DNA of 64,000 bases from CAYSCS01 sp964429695 (GTDB lineage Bacteria > Acidobacteriota > Aminicenantia > Aminicenantales > Aminicenantaceae). This document shows positions 27,058-37,115 of the stretch, in pieces. A model generated the notes under the pieces. The model ran no database searches and had not been told where the DNA came from. It saw only the letters and a program-made list of their open reading frames with translations. How positions within the stretch are numbered: the first letter of the stretch is position 1; every line of letters begins with the position of its first letter. The stretch spans positions 1 through 64,000 of the forward strand of contig CAYSCS010000021.1 in assembly GCA_964429695.1 (NCBI GenBank), given 5' to 3'. The translations under genes were made by a program, and so were the position numbers.

Positions 27058-28263
27058 TTGAAATCTATTAAGGCTTTGATTTACTATTCTCTCCAAGAAA
27101 AAGACTTAAAGTTGAGAAAAAGACATCTGTTTCTGAAGATGGCTCTCATGATGATAGGGCTTTCGGCCCTTTCTTTTCCTATTTTTCCTCAGATACTTGA
27201 TTTCCACGGTTTTCTTTCAGGCTGGATGGCAGCATCAGGGAAAGAATTCCTCGAGACTCAAGTCGGGCTGCGTTTCCTTCCAGATTTCTCTCTCTCGAAA
27301 TCCCTGGGAAGAGAAAGACTCCTTGAGGCTGAATTATCTTTGAATGCCTGGGCATCTGCAGAAATCAGAAATTTCGATGAATCACACATTGAGGGAAAGA
27401 CGAAGCTTTATCGAGCCATGGTGAGGTATTCTTCGCCGCGCTTTGAGGCAAGACTTGGACTTCAGAAAATAAGCTTCGGCTCAGCTTCATTTCTGAGACC
27501 CCTAATGTGGTTCGATAGGCTTGACCCAAGAGACCCACTTCAGATTACAGATGGAGTCTATGCTCTTCTTCTTCGGTATTACTTCCTCAATAACAGGAAC
27601 ATCTGGCTCTGGGCACTCTATGGGAACGACGACCCTAAAGGGTGGGAAATGATGCCAACGGCCAAGAGGAGGCCAGAATTAGGAGGAAGAATCCAGACTC
27701 CTCTCTCCAAAGGAGAGCTGGCTTTTACCTACCACCAGCGTAGAGTAAGCTTTGAAATGGAGGATGAATCTTCATCCAAATTTTCCCCGATTCCTGAAAA
27801 TCGTTATGCACTCGATGGAAAATGGGACTTCGGTGTGGGTTTATGGCTTGAGGTAGCCCTGACCTGTCTCCAGAATAAAAACCTTCCTTATGCCCGGCAG
27901 AGGTCTTTTGTGGCAGGAATTGACTATACTTTCAATTTAGGTAATGGACTTCATCTTTTAGGCGAGTACTTTGAGTTTTGTGCCAATGATAACGGCTCGA
28001 CCGGAGAAAGGACCTTGAGTTTTGTGGCTCTCTCACTTGCCTATCCTCCGGGACTCCTCGACACCCTGAATCTAATTTTTTATTATGATGAAGAAAATAA
28101 GCAACTCTATACTTTTTTTAGATGGCAGAGGTCCTTTGACCGATTGGACTTTCATCTTATGGCCTTCTGGAATCCAGAACGCTTTCAAATCTATCGAACG
28201 CAGAGCGCTTCCAATCTCTTCGCTGGAAAAGGGATTCAGCTCATGATGGTCTTTCATTATTGA
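27058..28263 (+). CDS. predicted outer-membrane barrel protein, first gene of Lol-like operon
   Basis: About 400 residues. A charged start (LRKRHLFLKMALMM) and hydrophobic segment ending FPIFPQ form a signal peptide. The rest is rich in amphipathic strands (for example YRAMVRYSSPRFEARLGLQK, GLWLEVALTCLQNK), ending GKGIQLMMVFHY, which resembles a porin/outer-membrane barrel C terminus. The first codon is uncertain: TTG 27058, TTG 27112 or ATG 27139, none with a clear ribosome binding site. It lies 60 bases before an ABC transporter operon, so it is probably the outer-membrane partner of that system. I do not recognise the family. Confidence 0.65.
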   Translation: MKSIKALIYYSLQEKDLKLRKRHLFLKMALMMIGLSALSFPIFPQILDFHGFLSGWMAASGKEFLETQVGLRFLPDFSLSKSLGRERLLEAELSLNAWASAEIRNFDESHIEGKTKLYRAMVRYSSPRFEARLGLQKISFGSASFLRPLMWFDRLDPRDPLQITDGVYALLLRYYFLNNRNIWLWALYGNDDPKGWEMMPTAKRRPELGGRIQTPLSKGELAFTYHQRRVSFEMEDESSSKFSPIPENRYALDGKWDFGVGLWLEVALTCLQNKNLPYARQRSFVAGIDYTFNLGNGLHLLGEYFEFCANDNGSTGERTLSFVALSLAYPPGLLDTLNLIFYYDEENKQLYTFFRWQRSFDRLDFHLMAFWNPERFQIYRTQSASNLFAGKGIQLMMVFHY

Positions 28264-28323
28264 GCTTTATTTACTAAGATAGTCACAAAAATTTAAAAAA
28301 GAGGAAAGAAAGGCAAGAAAAAC

Positions 28324-29058
28324 ATGGAAAACAAGGCTCTGATAGAGACAATAGATTTAGTAAAAATCTATCCCATGGGAAACCATGAGCTCATAGCCTT
28401 GAACAGGGTGAATCTGGCTTTTAGGGCGGGAGAATTTGCGGGTCTTGTCGGGCCGAGTGGCTCAGGAAAAACCACTCTTCTCAACATCATTGGCTCGCTT
28501 GATTCTCCAACCAGAGGAAGTGCCGTTGTCATGGGAAAAAAGGTGGAGGAACTTAGCGCAAGGCAGGCAGCAAGATTACGGATGGAGAACATTGGATTCA
28601 TCTTCCAGACCTTTAATCTTCTCCCTGTGTATACTGTTTATGAGAACGTTGAATTTCCGCTTCTTCTCCTCGGGGTTTCGGGTGCTGAAAGGAAGCGCCG
28701 CGTGATGGAGGCCCTGGAATGGGTGAGACTTTCTGAGAGAGCTAAATCTAAGCCATCCCAACTTTCAGGAGGGGAAAGTCAGCGTGTTGCCATTGCCAGG
28801 GCAATTGTCAAGAAACCCACCCTTATTCTTGCGGATGAGCCCACTGCCAATCTCGATGCCGAAAACTCACACAACATCCTCCAGATTATGGAAGAGCTCA
28901 ACAGAGAGCTAGGAACGACTTTCATTTTTGCTACTCATGACGAGAAGGTAATCCAATATCTGAGGAGGAAAATAACCCTTTTGGATGGGAAGGTAGCCCG
29001 CGATGAGATCTTAACAACCGAGGAAAAGAGAGAGACGCATGGAGGCAACTCAAGATGA
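28324..29058 (+). CDS. ABC transporter ATPase, LolD/MacB type
   Basis: 244 residues with Walker A GPSGSGKTTLL (about 43-53), Q-loop region FIFQTFNLLPVYTVYENV, signature LSGGESQRVAIARA, Walker B LILADEPTANLDA and switch His in FATHDE. The FNLLPVYTVYENV stretch is typical of the LolD/MacB/FtsE-like ATPases that drive mechanotransmission rather than substrate import. Its end overlaps the next gene by four bases (ATGA), so the transporter genes are translationally coupled. Confidence 0.92.
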   Translation: MENKALIETIDLVKIYPMGNHELIALNRVNLAFRAGEFAGLVGPSGSGKTTLLNIIGSLDSPTRGSAVVMGKKVEELSARQAARLRMENIGFIFQTFNLLPVYTVYENVEFPLLLLGVSGAERKRRVMEALEWVRLSERAKSKPSQLSGGESQRVAIARAIVKKPTLILADEPTANLDAENSHNILQIMEELNRELGTTFIFATHDEKVIQYLRRKITLLDGKVARDEILTTEEKRETHGGNSR

Positions 29059-30233
29059 AGGTCGTTTTCAAACTTGCCTTCAGGAACCTCGTTGGAGCAG
29101 GCCTCAGAACTTGGCTAAACGTGATTGTCCTTTCTTTTTCCTTCATAGCCATCATCTGGAGCCAGGGCGTTTACGAGGGAATGAGTGCTCAGGCAGCCCA
29201 ATCTTTGAAGGACGCCGAGTATGGTGGAGGGCAATACTGGCATGAAGAATATGACCCTTATAATCCTCTGACTCTGGAGAAAGCACATGGTGCTCTCCCT
29301 GCTCCTCTTCAGAGGCTAATTGAAGAAAGAAGAGCCATGGCTATCCTCATCATCCAGGGGACTCTTTACCCTCAAGGACGTTTCCTTCCTGTTATCATCA
29401 AAGGTATAGACTCTGGCCAGAATATACTTCTCTTTCCCTCGAAATTCCTAAATAACGGAGGAGAGGATGAAATCCCTGCCCTTATCGGAACTCGTATGGC
29501 TCGTTCGACTGGGCTCAGGGTAGGGGATGTGGTTACTCTCCGTTTTCGAGATTCCCAGGGAGCATTTGATGCCCGTAACATTCGCATCGTCCATATCATG
29601 AGCACAACTGTGCAGTCTATAGATCAAGGACAGGTCTGGCTACCGCTAAGCACCCTCCGCTCGCTAGCTGGGATGGAGCAAGAAGCTACTCTCGTGACTT
29701 TAGGGAAAGGAACGAATTTCTCCGAGAGAATCCCGGGCTGGTCTTATAAGAGTCTGGATTTTTTACTCCAAGACATCCATGAGCTAGTGCGGAGCAAAAC
29801 GGTAGGGTCGACAATCTTTTACCTCATCCTTATCCTTCTTGCCTTGCTCGCTCTCTTCGATACGCAAGTTCTTTCAATTTTCCGCAGGAGAAAGGAGATA
29901 GGTACATTGATGGCAATGGGAATGAGCAGGGCGAAGATAATTCAACTTTTTACTCTTGAGGGAGCCCTCCATAGTCTTCTTGCCGCCCTGGTAGCCGCAG
30001 TCTACGGATTTCCACTTCTTGGGATTTTTGCTCGCAAGGGATGGGCCATGCCTCAGGCCATTGATAGTTATGGATTTGCCATTGGGGAGAGAATATTCCC
30101 CATTTACAGTGCAGGGCTAATCCTGGGAACGGCTATCCTGGTTATGTTGGTTACTACGCTGGTGAGTTTCCTTCCCACACGAAGGATAGCGAAGCTAAAA
30201 CCCACAGATGCATTAAGAGGGAGGATTTCATGA
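29055..30233 (+). CDS. FtsX-like ABC permease (LolC/E- or MacB-type), first of two
   Basis: 392 residues: one N-terminal membrane helix (LNVIVLSFSFIAIIW), a ~200-residue periplasmic domain, then three C-terminal helices (IFYLILILLALLALF; the LLAALVAAVYGF region; LILGTAILVMLVTTLV), the FtsX/MacB permease layout. It overlaps the ATPase and the second permease by four bases each. With the neighbouring permease it would form a LolCE-like heterodimer. Its ending RRIAKLKPTDALR is the usual FtsX-type C terminus. Confidence 0.88.
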   Translation: MKVVFKLAFRNLVGAGLRTWLNVIVLSFSFIAIIWSQGVYEGMSAQAAQSLKDAEYGGGQYWHEEYDPYNPLTLEKAHGALPAPLQRLIEERRAMAILIIQGTLYPQGRFLPVIIKGIDSGQNILLFPSKFLNNGGEDEIPALIGTRMARSTGLRVGDVVTLRFRDSQGAFDARNIRIVHIMSTTVQSIDQGQVWLPLSTLRSLAGMEQEATLVTLGKGTNFSERIPGWSYKSLDFLLQDIHELVRSKTVGSTIFYLILILLALLALFDTQVLSIFRRRKEIGTLMAMGMSRAKIIQLFTLEGALHSLLAALVAAVYGFPLLGIFARKGWAMPQAIDSYGFAIGERIFPIYSAGLILGTAILVMLVTTLVSFLPTRRIAKLKPTDALRGRIS

Positions 30234-31504
30234 TAAAATTCCTCCTCAAGGGTATTCTGCGCGATCGCTCGAGAAGTCTCTTCCCTTTTCTCACTGTTGG
30301 GGTGGGAGTGATGCTCACTGTCTTTCTCTATAGCTACATCAAAGGGGCAGAAAATAGTTTTGTGGAAACGAGTGCTCGATTCTCTACCGGTCATGTGAAA
30401 ATTATGTCTAGGGCTTATGCAGAAGAGGCAGACCAGATTCCAAATGACCTGGCATTTATGGGGGTGGAATCGTTGTTGGAGGAGCTGAAGAAGATGTTCC
30501 CTTCAATGTTCTTTTCACCGCGGATAAGATTTGGAGGCATTTTAGATGTCCCAGAAAAGAGCGGAGAGACACGAATCCAGGCGCCTGTGGTCGGGATTGG
30601 AGTGGATTTCTTGAGGGAGGAAAGTCCCGAACATCTCATTCTGGACCTCTTGCGAGCCTTAGTGAACGGGAACCTTCCTCAAAAAAGCGGAGATATCCTC
30701 ATCAGCTCTGATTTTGCCCAGAGCCTTGCTCTTAAGCCAGGAGACATAGTTACCCTCATCAGCTCGACCATGCACGGGAGCATGGCCATAGCCAATTTCA
30801 GAGTAGCAGGCACTGTCCGCTTCGGTGTCACAGCCATGGACCGGAGCGCAGTTCTTGCGGACCTCAGGGATATTCAGGAAGTCCTGGATATGAAAGATGC
30901 GGCCGGGGAAATTCTGGGATTCTATAAAGATTTTATTTACAGGGATAAGGAGACGGAAGAAATAGCAAAGATGTTTAACAGGAGATATGAGGGCTTAAAT
31001 GATGAATTCCTCCCTCAAATGGTCTCACTCAAAAACCAGGCTGGCTTAGGTGATTTACTGGCTATGATGAAGGTATTTTCCCTGGGTGTTGTGCTTGTTT
31101 TTGTGGTTGCCATGTCCATTGTGCTCTGGAATGCAGGGCTGATGGGATCTTTAAGAAGATACGGAGAGATTGGAGTTCGCCTGGCAATGGGCGAAGGTAA
31201 GGGACATCTTTATCGCTCGCTGCTTTTGGAATCCTTGATGATTGCCATTTTAGGAACAATAGCTGGAACTGCAGTTGGAGTGGCCATCGCTTACTACATC
31301 CAGGTCCACGGGATTAACATTAGTTTTTTGATGAAGAGCTCTTCGCTTATGTTCAGCGATGTCCTCAGGGCTCATGTGACTCCAGTAAGCTTTGTCATCG
31401 GTTTTCTTCCGGGATTGGGAGCAACCTTGCTGGGGACTTCAATTTCCGGATTGGGAATCTATAGGCGAAAGACATCTTCCTTGATGAAGGAACTTGAAGC
31501 ATGA
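30230..31504 (+). CDS. FtsX-like ABC permease, second of two
   Basis: 424 residues with the same one-plus-three helix layout (helix 1 LFPFLTVGVGVMLTVFLYSY, C-terminal FSLGVVLVFVVAMSIVLW and following helices). A large periplasmic domain lies between. It overlaps both neighbours by four bases. Having two different permeases with one ATPase resembles LolCDE more than MacB, which is a single fused protein. Confidence 0.88.
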   Translation: MIKFLLKGILRDRSRSLFPFLTVGVGVMLTVFLYSYIKGAENSFVETSARFSTGHVKIMSRAYAEEADQIPNDLAFMGVESLLEELKKMFPSMFFSPRIRFGGILDVPEKSGETRIQAPVVGIGVDFLREESPEHLILDLLRALVNGNLPQKSGDILISSDFAQSLALKPGDIVTLISSTMHGSMAIANFRVAGTVRFGVTAMDRSAVLADLRDIQEVLDMKDAAGEILGFYKDFIYRDKETEEIAKMFNRRYEGLNDEFLPQMVSLKNQAGLGDLLAMMKVFSLGVVLVFVVAMSIVLWNAGLMGSLRRYGEIGVRLAMGEGKGHLYRSLLLESLMIAILGTIAGTAVGVAIAYYIQVHGINISFLMKSSSLMFSDVLRAHVTPVSFVIGFLPGLGATLLGTSISGLGIYRRKTSSLMKELEA

Positions 31505-32286
31505 AAAAGATTGTAGCTTTAGCAGGGACTGTGCTCTTACTAGGAGGGCGAGTTTTTTTGGGCATGAATTATCCTTCCACTATCTCATTTGTAAACGAAG
31601 AAGAGGTGCCTTCTGGGGAATGGATCTTGGCGAGGGTAGATGAAAATATCATCTCCGGAAATAAAATTATAACTGCGCGGATGATTATCCATGGTCGGCG
31701 GGCGACCCGTTCTATAGAATCGAAGACTTGGATTCAGGGAGAAGAGAAGGCTTTCACTGAATACCTGGCACCCGCCCGTGAAAGAGGGACAAAGATGTTA
31801 AAATTGGGGGACCAGTTGTGGATCTATTCTCCTGCAACCGATCGTACCATCCTCATCTCCGGCCACATGCTTCGACAATCTGTGATGGGTTCTGACCTAT
31901 CCTATGAAGACATGATGGAAGACAGGCGTCTCCTAAAAATTTATGAGGCTAGAGTGGTCGGGGAAGAAAGGTTTCTCGATGCCACCTGCTGGGTGCTCGA
32001 ACTTTTGGCAAAGAAGAGTGATGTTGCATATCCCTCGAGGAAAATATGGGTAGATGAGACAAGATTTGTAGTTTTGAGGGAAGAACGCTATGCGCGAAGT
32101 GGGATGCTCCTTAAAACGACAGAAGTAAAGAAGGTAATGAAGACTCAAGGAAGATGGGTTCCGGATAGGGTTATCTACAAGGATGTTTTGAAAACTGGAG
32201 AAGGTACCGACTTCATCCTTGACTCAATCGAATTCGATGCTGAAATCCCCGACTATCTCTTTACCAAGGCATCCTTAAGAAAATGA
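31501..32286 (+). CDS. outer-membrane lipoprotein-sorting (LolA-like) protein
   Basis: 261 residues with an N-terminal signal peptide (KKIVALAGTVLLLGG) and the fold features of the LolA-like family often annotated as outer membrane lipoprotein-sorting protein: ARMIIHGRRATRSIESKTW, KMLKLGDQLWIYSPATDRTI and SGHMLRQSVMGSDLSYEDMM. It overlaps the second permease gene by four bases and closes the operon. Family members are periplasmic and thought to bind lipid or lipid-modified protein. Together with the ABC complex and the barrel protein it suggests a dedicated lipid or lipoprotein shuttle to the outer membrane. Confidence 0.85.
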   Translation: MKKIVALAGTVLLLGGRVFLGMNYPSTISFVNEEEVPSGEWILARVDENIISGNKIITARMIIHGRRATRSIESKTWIQGEEKAFTEYLAPARERGTKMLKLGDQLWIYSPATDRTILISGHMLRQSVMGSDLSYEDMMEDRRLLKIYEARVVGEERFLDATCWVLELLAKKSDVAYPSRKIWVDETRFVVLREERYARSGMLLKTTEVKKVMKTQGRWVPDRVIYKDVLKTGEGTDFILDSIEFDAEIPDYLFTKASLRK

Positions 32287-32542
32287 CGAAAATTTTCAAA
32301 CTGGAATAAGGAAAGGGGAGAATTATATAATGTAGAGATAGAATCAGGTTATTCCTATTCTTTGACAATCAGCCGAGCGAATATTCTCTTCCCATCCCTC
32401 AAGCTTGTCGTGCTTCTAAAGGCTAAACATGTCCAAGAGGATAGTGATGTTTTTTATCCCTGGTATTATTCTTATTTAATTCTTGAAGTTAAACCAGAAG
32501 GTATTTCTTCTCTCTTACTTTTTGAGTTCTTTAGGAATGTTT

Positions 32543-34039
32543 TTATCCTCCTTTAGACTCTCCTTTCATGATTTCAAGCATCCTCTCTGCATTTTCAGGA
32601 GGAAATGTCATGAGACTTACTGAGACCACAGTTATAAAGGAAAGGAGAGTTGCAGGAACCCATTCTGAGATCACGGCTTTTAGCTCAGGAATTGAATACC
32701 AGACAATCTCGGTTGCTGTTCCGCTTATAATTCCTGCAATAACGCCCCATTTGGTAAGTTTCTTCCAGTAAAGACTGAGAAGGATAGAGGGGCCGAAGGC
32801 TGCTCCCAGTCCTCCCCAGGCAAAGAGAACAAGATAGAAGACAAGCTTGGTGGCCAGGGCTCCAAAGACAAGAGCAACAAGAGTGATGATTAAGGTTACT
32901 AATCTACTCCAGAAGACAAGTGTCTTTTCAGAGATCTCCTTCCCTCGGGCCAAAATCTTCTGATAAGTGTCTCTGACTATAGCCGAGGAGGCAACAAGGA
33001 GCTGGGAGTCAGCCGTAGACATGATGGCTGCAAAAATAGCTGAGAGAGTCAACCCAAAGAGAAAAGGATGAAGATGTTTTGAACCAAGGAGGGTAAAGAT
33101 ATTCTCTGCATCTTGGTCAGGGAGCAGGGACAAGTCTCTATAAAATGCCCTTCCTGCAAGTCCGATATAGACGGCTCCCCACCCCATGATGACATTCCAT
33201 AAGGTCCCAATAAAGCCTGTTATCTTCAATCTTTCAGGGTCGTCGATGGACATGTATTTATTGAGGATGTGAGGATTTCCCGGAGAGCCAAGTCCTATGC
33301 CGATAAAACTCAGGAATGTGCCTAGGGATATGGCGAAAGGGTCGATATGCTGGGGGGAAAGTTCTTTAAGTGAAGAAAATAGAGCTTGAAGACCCCCATA
33401 ATCCAAGATGGCAATAAAAGGAAGAATTAAGAGAGCGAAAATCATCAACATTGCCTGGATTAAATCGGTGAGACAGACCGCGAGGAACCCCCCCATCATG
33501 GTATAAAAAAGGACTATTCCGGAGGTGATGAGCACTCCTTCAAACCTAGTGAGGTTGAAGCTTGAGGCAAGGGTTTTACCTCCAGCATTGAACTGGGCTG
33601 AAACATAGGCCACCATAAAGACGAGTATGGGGATGAGAGAGAATATCCTGATGAGATTCGTCTTATCGCCTAATCTTGATTCCAGGTAATCAGGGATGGT
33701 GAGATTGTCCATTTTTTCCGTGAAATACCTGAGTCTTCTTCCAGGGAAGATGAAGAGGAAGAGCTCCATGAGGATATAGCCTGTAACAGCCCAGATCGCA
33801 GATGCTCCTCTTATAAAAGCCATTCCAGAGACAGCAATCACAAGCCAAGCAGAACGGCCTGAGCTTACTGCGGCAAGGGCTACGACAAAGCTTTTCATCC
33901 TTCTTCCCCCCAGAAAAAATTCTCCCATTCCAGAGGAGGAGAAGCGCGAAGTGATGAGGCCTATGATTACAACAATCCCTAAATAAAGAAGAAAGGCGAG
34001 AAAAGTCCAGGTGTTTGCATTTCCCGAAAGAATAGTCAA
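32543..34039 (-). CDS. sodium:solute symporter family (SSS) transporter
   Basis: About 498 residues from a TTG at 34039 with AGAGGAG eight bases upstream (the frame is open to 34075). Thirteen or so hydrophobic helices, with SSS hallmarks: GGRRMKSFVVALAAVSSGRSAWL in helices 1-2, FNAGGKTLASSF, GLGSPGNPHILNKY and the AAIMSTADSQLL helix 8 motif carrying the Na+-site serines. Related to proline/pantothenate-type symporters (PutP-like), but the substrate cannot be told. It is a single gene, convergent with the Lol-like operon. Confidence 0.88.
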   Translation of the reverse strand: MTILSGNANTWTFLAFLLYLGIVVIIGLITSRFSSSGMGEFFLGGRRMKSFVVALAAVSSGRSAWLVIAVSGMAFIRGASAIWAVTGYILMELFLFIFPGRRLRYFTEKMDNLTIPDYLESRLGDKTNLIRIFSLIPILVFMVAYVSAQFNAGGKTLASSFNLTRFEGVLITSGIVLFYTMMGGFLAVCLTDLIQAMLMIFALLILPFIAILDYGGLQALFSSLKELSPQHIDPFAISLGTFLSFIGIGLGSPGNPHILNKYMSIDDPERLKITGFIGTLWNVIMGWGAVYIGLAGRAFYRDLSLLPDQDAENIFTLLGSKHLHPFLFGLTLSAIFAAIMSTADSQLLVASSAIVRDTYQKILARGKEISEKTLVFWSRLVTLIITLVALVFGALATKLVFYLVLFAWGGLGAAFGPSILLSLYWKKLTKWGVIAGIISGTATEIVWYSIPELKAVISEWVPATLLSFITVVSVSLMTFPPENAERMLEIMKGESKGG

Positions 34040-34459
34040 ATTTTTATCTCCTCTTTCTTTCTTTTCGGAAAGCAAGATATCCTGAAAGGGAAATTATGAG
34101 AAGGGGGAAGATGATAAGCCCGAAGATTGTGCCGACCATTTTTTGAAGGTTTGTATTATACAAAGGAGAGATCAGTAAAACAATTAGCTTGTAAAGAATA
34201 CTTTTTTTAAGTGATTCTTTAAGAAATAAAAGTTTGTGGAAATCTTTATTGAGATTTGAATTTTTGAAATACGGGATTTTCCCTCTGAATTAGAAGAAAA
34301 ACTGCGTAAAATTTAGGTATTCTCAACTATTTTGGGTAAATTCATTTAAAGCTCTTAGTTGGGGATAAAACAGAGCTCGAAGCACTTTTCCCCTCGGGGC
34401 CTTTCCCCAATGTAATCCCATTTTTAAACACAGATAAAGGCCCATAACCTTCGCTTCTT

Positions 34460-35045
34460 CTCTCTGCATCAAGCATAGAAGATGGCCCGCAGAGCTGAGG
34501 CTACCTCTTTCTTCAGTCTTCTCGATACTTTCGCTAGCACCTTCTTGCTCCCAGAGAAACTAAAGCCTTTAGCCTCAGCATTAATAAACTCTCCCCAAAA
34601 AACTTTCTCCAATGCAGGTAAGCCATTCACTAACTCTGCTCATAACCCTCCTCTCTTGAGGCCTTTAAAAAACTCCCCCCAGATTGAAACCCTAATCCTA
34701 ACCAGCACCCATCCTCCCCTAACTCCTCCTAAAATCAAAACGTTCTCCCCACCCTCACTCACCCTCATATTGATCTCTACTCCCTCAATAAAAAGATATT
34801 TCACCCCCTCCTTCAACCGGCTAACTTCTCCCCCTGAAATCTCCTAACCTTGAAAACCTCTCTGAGAGCATTGATAATGTCCCCATCCTTATTCTCCTCA
34901 GATACATGACCTAGATATTATGAGGAACCTCATCTCCATACCTCTTGCTACGAGAAACAACCAGGCTCTCAATCTCTCCCACCCTCTCTCCGGCCACCCG
35001 AATCATAAAAACCATTACCATGATTCCTCTTCCCCCGACAGCGCT
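34460..35045 (-). pseudogene. decayed IS256-family (Mutator) transposase
   Basis: On the minus strand, blocks in IS256 order can be read: GERVGEIESLVVSRSKRYG (matching TRFGEIEGLxVPRxR), then VKYLFIEGVEINMRV (YxYLFLDGVYLKVR; the first catalytic Asp is Glu), GEFFKGLKRGGL (WxxFLxDLKxRGL), AELVNGLPALEKVF (xLVxxDGxxGLxxAI; second Asp lost) and KVSRRLKKEVASALRAIFYA (KVPKKLRKEVAxxLKAIFYA). Frameshifts and stops interrupt the sequence and it ends shortly after IFYA. The 121-codon plus-strand frame at 34482-34847 is only the antisense of this relic. Confidence 0.65.
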
Positions 35046-35420
35046 CATAAGGCTTTCACCCTAGAATAGAAAGATACTCACCTCTGCTCCCTTGAATCTC
35101 TTCTGGCATCATCTTAAATAGCTATGCCTACGGTTTCCCTCGCTAAGGTCCTTAAACTCTGTTACGCTCGGTTTAATTTCCCTGGGCTCTTTCTCCTTTC
35201 TTTTTGGCTTTCCTTTTTCCTCCTATTTCAGGAGAAAGAGCCTTTCCCTCTACCATCTTTTCGAAATTACGCAAAAAATTTTACCCTGCCATAAGTTCCT
35301 GCTGTATAATTTTATAGGCAAGTAAAATAGATAAAATAAAATCTTGATGAGGAATTAATCGGAAAAAACAATTCTTTTTAGTCTTTTTATCCAAAAGAAT
35401 CATCTTAAGGAGCCAAGGTT

Positions 35421-36995
35421 ATGATTATTAAATTAAATCTAAAAGGGGTTAAGAGAGATAAATTATCATTTATCTTAATCTTTATGACACTTCTTATCCT
35501 CTGGAATAAAGAAGTTGTTTCTTTCTCCCTAGAAAAAAGAGAAAAGCCTGAAGATTCTCGAAAGGAAAAAGCAATATTCCTCAAGATGAAGGGCGATTCA
35601 TATACTGAAAAACAAGACTTTAAAAACGCCGCACTCTATTACATGGAGGCTTTAAAACTGAGTAGAGACTTCTTCACCAGGGAAGAAAAAAAGATGATGG
35701 CAATGCATATTGCCTGGAGTGGAAAATTAAGATTTGCCTTAAAAGAGCTTGAACTTCTTATTAAGGAGGACTCAGAAGACTGGCAAACCAGAATCATATA
35801 TGCCAGAGTCTTAAGCGGGCTGGGAAAGTTGGGAAGGGCTCTCGAAGAGGTAAATCTAATCCTCCTCCAAAATCCTGATCAAAAAGAGGCTTTGCTTATT
35901 AGAGCAGATATTCTTCGTTTAAGTGGATTCTATGATATGGCTATCTCACTTTATTCAAAACTTCTCGAGGGGGGAGAAAATTTCGATGCTCGTTTGGGAC
36001 TAACTTATGCTCTGCTCAAGGCAAAGTATATAAAAAAAGCCAAAAAAAGCAGAAATCTTCTTAAGGCTGTTAATCTTTACCAACAAAATGAGCTCTCCCA
36101 GCTCGACGCTACTCTGAAAAGCGAGACCTCGCCTTTCATCGAAGCGAAATATTCCTTCTACGAAGATTCTGAGAAAAACGGCGAGAAAAGGGCCTCTTTT
36201 CTTTTCGGCTTTTTTGCTGCTGAAAAGCTGAACATGAACATAAATTTTATAGAAGGGGATGTCTCATCTCCTTCCATGGAGAAAAAGGCAAGAAATCTCT
36301 TCTTAAACATGAACTCAAGATTAACCCCATTTTTTGAATTAAAAGGAGGAGCAGGAATTACTCAAATCGGCAATGAAGGGGGGCTTACTCTAGGAAGAGG
36401 TTTTTTACAAGCAGAACTCCAAATAAGGGCTGGCTTAGTTAGGGTATTTATAAATAGAGAAACCTTCACTCAAACGGTGGAGCTTATTGAAAATAAAATA
36501 AGATCTACAAGTAGCGGAATCTTCATTTCGAAAAAAATCGAGCCGCGTTACACCTTGTCTGGGACCTATTCTTACAGGAATTATTCAGATGCCAATAAAG
36601 CTCATGATATAGATTTTTCAATCGGGTTTGCCTTTCGACTCTCTCGCCCGAGAGCAGAATACGGCTATGGGATAAAATACCTCGATTTCAAATACCAGAC
36701 AAGGAATGGATATTTTGACCCCAGTAATTACTTTGCCCATCATATATTTATCACCTTTTTCCATGAAAACGAAAGGTTTTTTCTCTATTTTCATCCTTTT
36801 TTTGGAATCCAATATTTCCGAAGATATGGAGCAAAGATTGAAGATATATTCGCTGGAGGGACCGCAACAGTTCAGGTGGCTTTAGCAAAAAACTTTCTCC
36901 TTGAATTTCACCTAGAAAGAAGTGACTATGCAGGAGCACAGATAACTGGGTTAAAATATATTTTGGCTTCATCTGGAATCATTCTCAGATTCTAA
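35421..36995 (+). CDS. TPR protein with C-terminal outer-membrane barrel
   Basis: 524 residues. After a hydrophobic signal (LSFILIFMTLLILWNKEVV) come four to five tetratricopeptide-type helical repeats (about 45-220, for example LRFALKELELLIKEDSEDWQ, GRALEEVNLILLQNPDQKEA). A C-terminal domain of antiparallel strands (about 235-524, ending TGLKYILASSGIILRF) looks like an outer-membrane barrel of the YaiO type, where TPRs precede a small barrel. Such proteins take part in polysaccharide or protein export. It lies alone between the IS256 relic and the IS1380 element. Confidence 0.72.
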   Translation: MIIKLNLKGVKRDKLSFILIFMTLLILWNKEVVSFSLEKREKPEDSRKEKAIFLKMKGDSYTEKQDFKNAALYYMEALKLSRDFFTREEKKMMAMHIAWSGKLRFALKELELLIKEDSEDWQTRIIYARVLSGLGKLGRALEEVNLILLQNPDQKEALLIRADILRLSGFYDMAISLYSKLLEGGENFDARLGLTYALLKAKYIKKAKKSRNLLKAVNLYQQNELSQLDATLKSETSPFIEAKYSFYEDSEKNGEKRASFLFGFFAAEKLNMNINFIEGDVSSPSMEKKARNLFLNMNSRLTPFFELKGGAGITQIGNEGGLTLGRGFLQAELQIRAGLVRVFINRETFTQTVELIENKIRSTSSGIFISKKIEPRYTLSGTYSYRNYSDANKAHDIDFSIGFAFRLSRPRAEYGYGIKYLDFKYQTRNGYFDPSNYFAHHIFITFFHENERFFLYFHPFFGIQYFRRYGAKIEDIFAGGTATVQVALAKNFLLEFHLERSDYAGAQITGLKYILASSGIILRF

Positions 36996-37115
36996 ACTTA
37001 AAAGTCCACACGCCAACCGAAAGGATGAAGGGTAGGCTTTGCAATCTGAGGTTAATCTCAAAGAAAATCAAACATCTCTTTCTCTTTGTTATCATTCATT
37101 AAAGAAATAGATTAA

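Noticed and set aside
34482..34847. 121-codon plus-strand open frame
   Set aside because: It is the antisense of an IS256 transposase relic; its Pro/Ser/Leu-rich composition is that of a shadow frame.
35130..35190. Possible 23S rRNA-like fragment (TAAGGTCCTTAAACTC region)
   Set aside because: Both strands were compared with the conserved 23S core from memory and the match is not sustained beyond a few bases.
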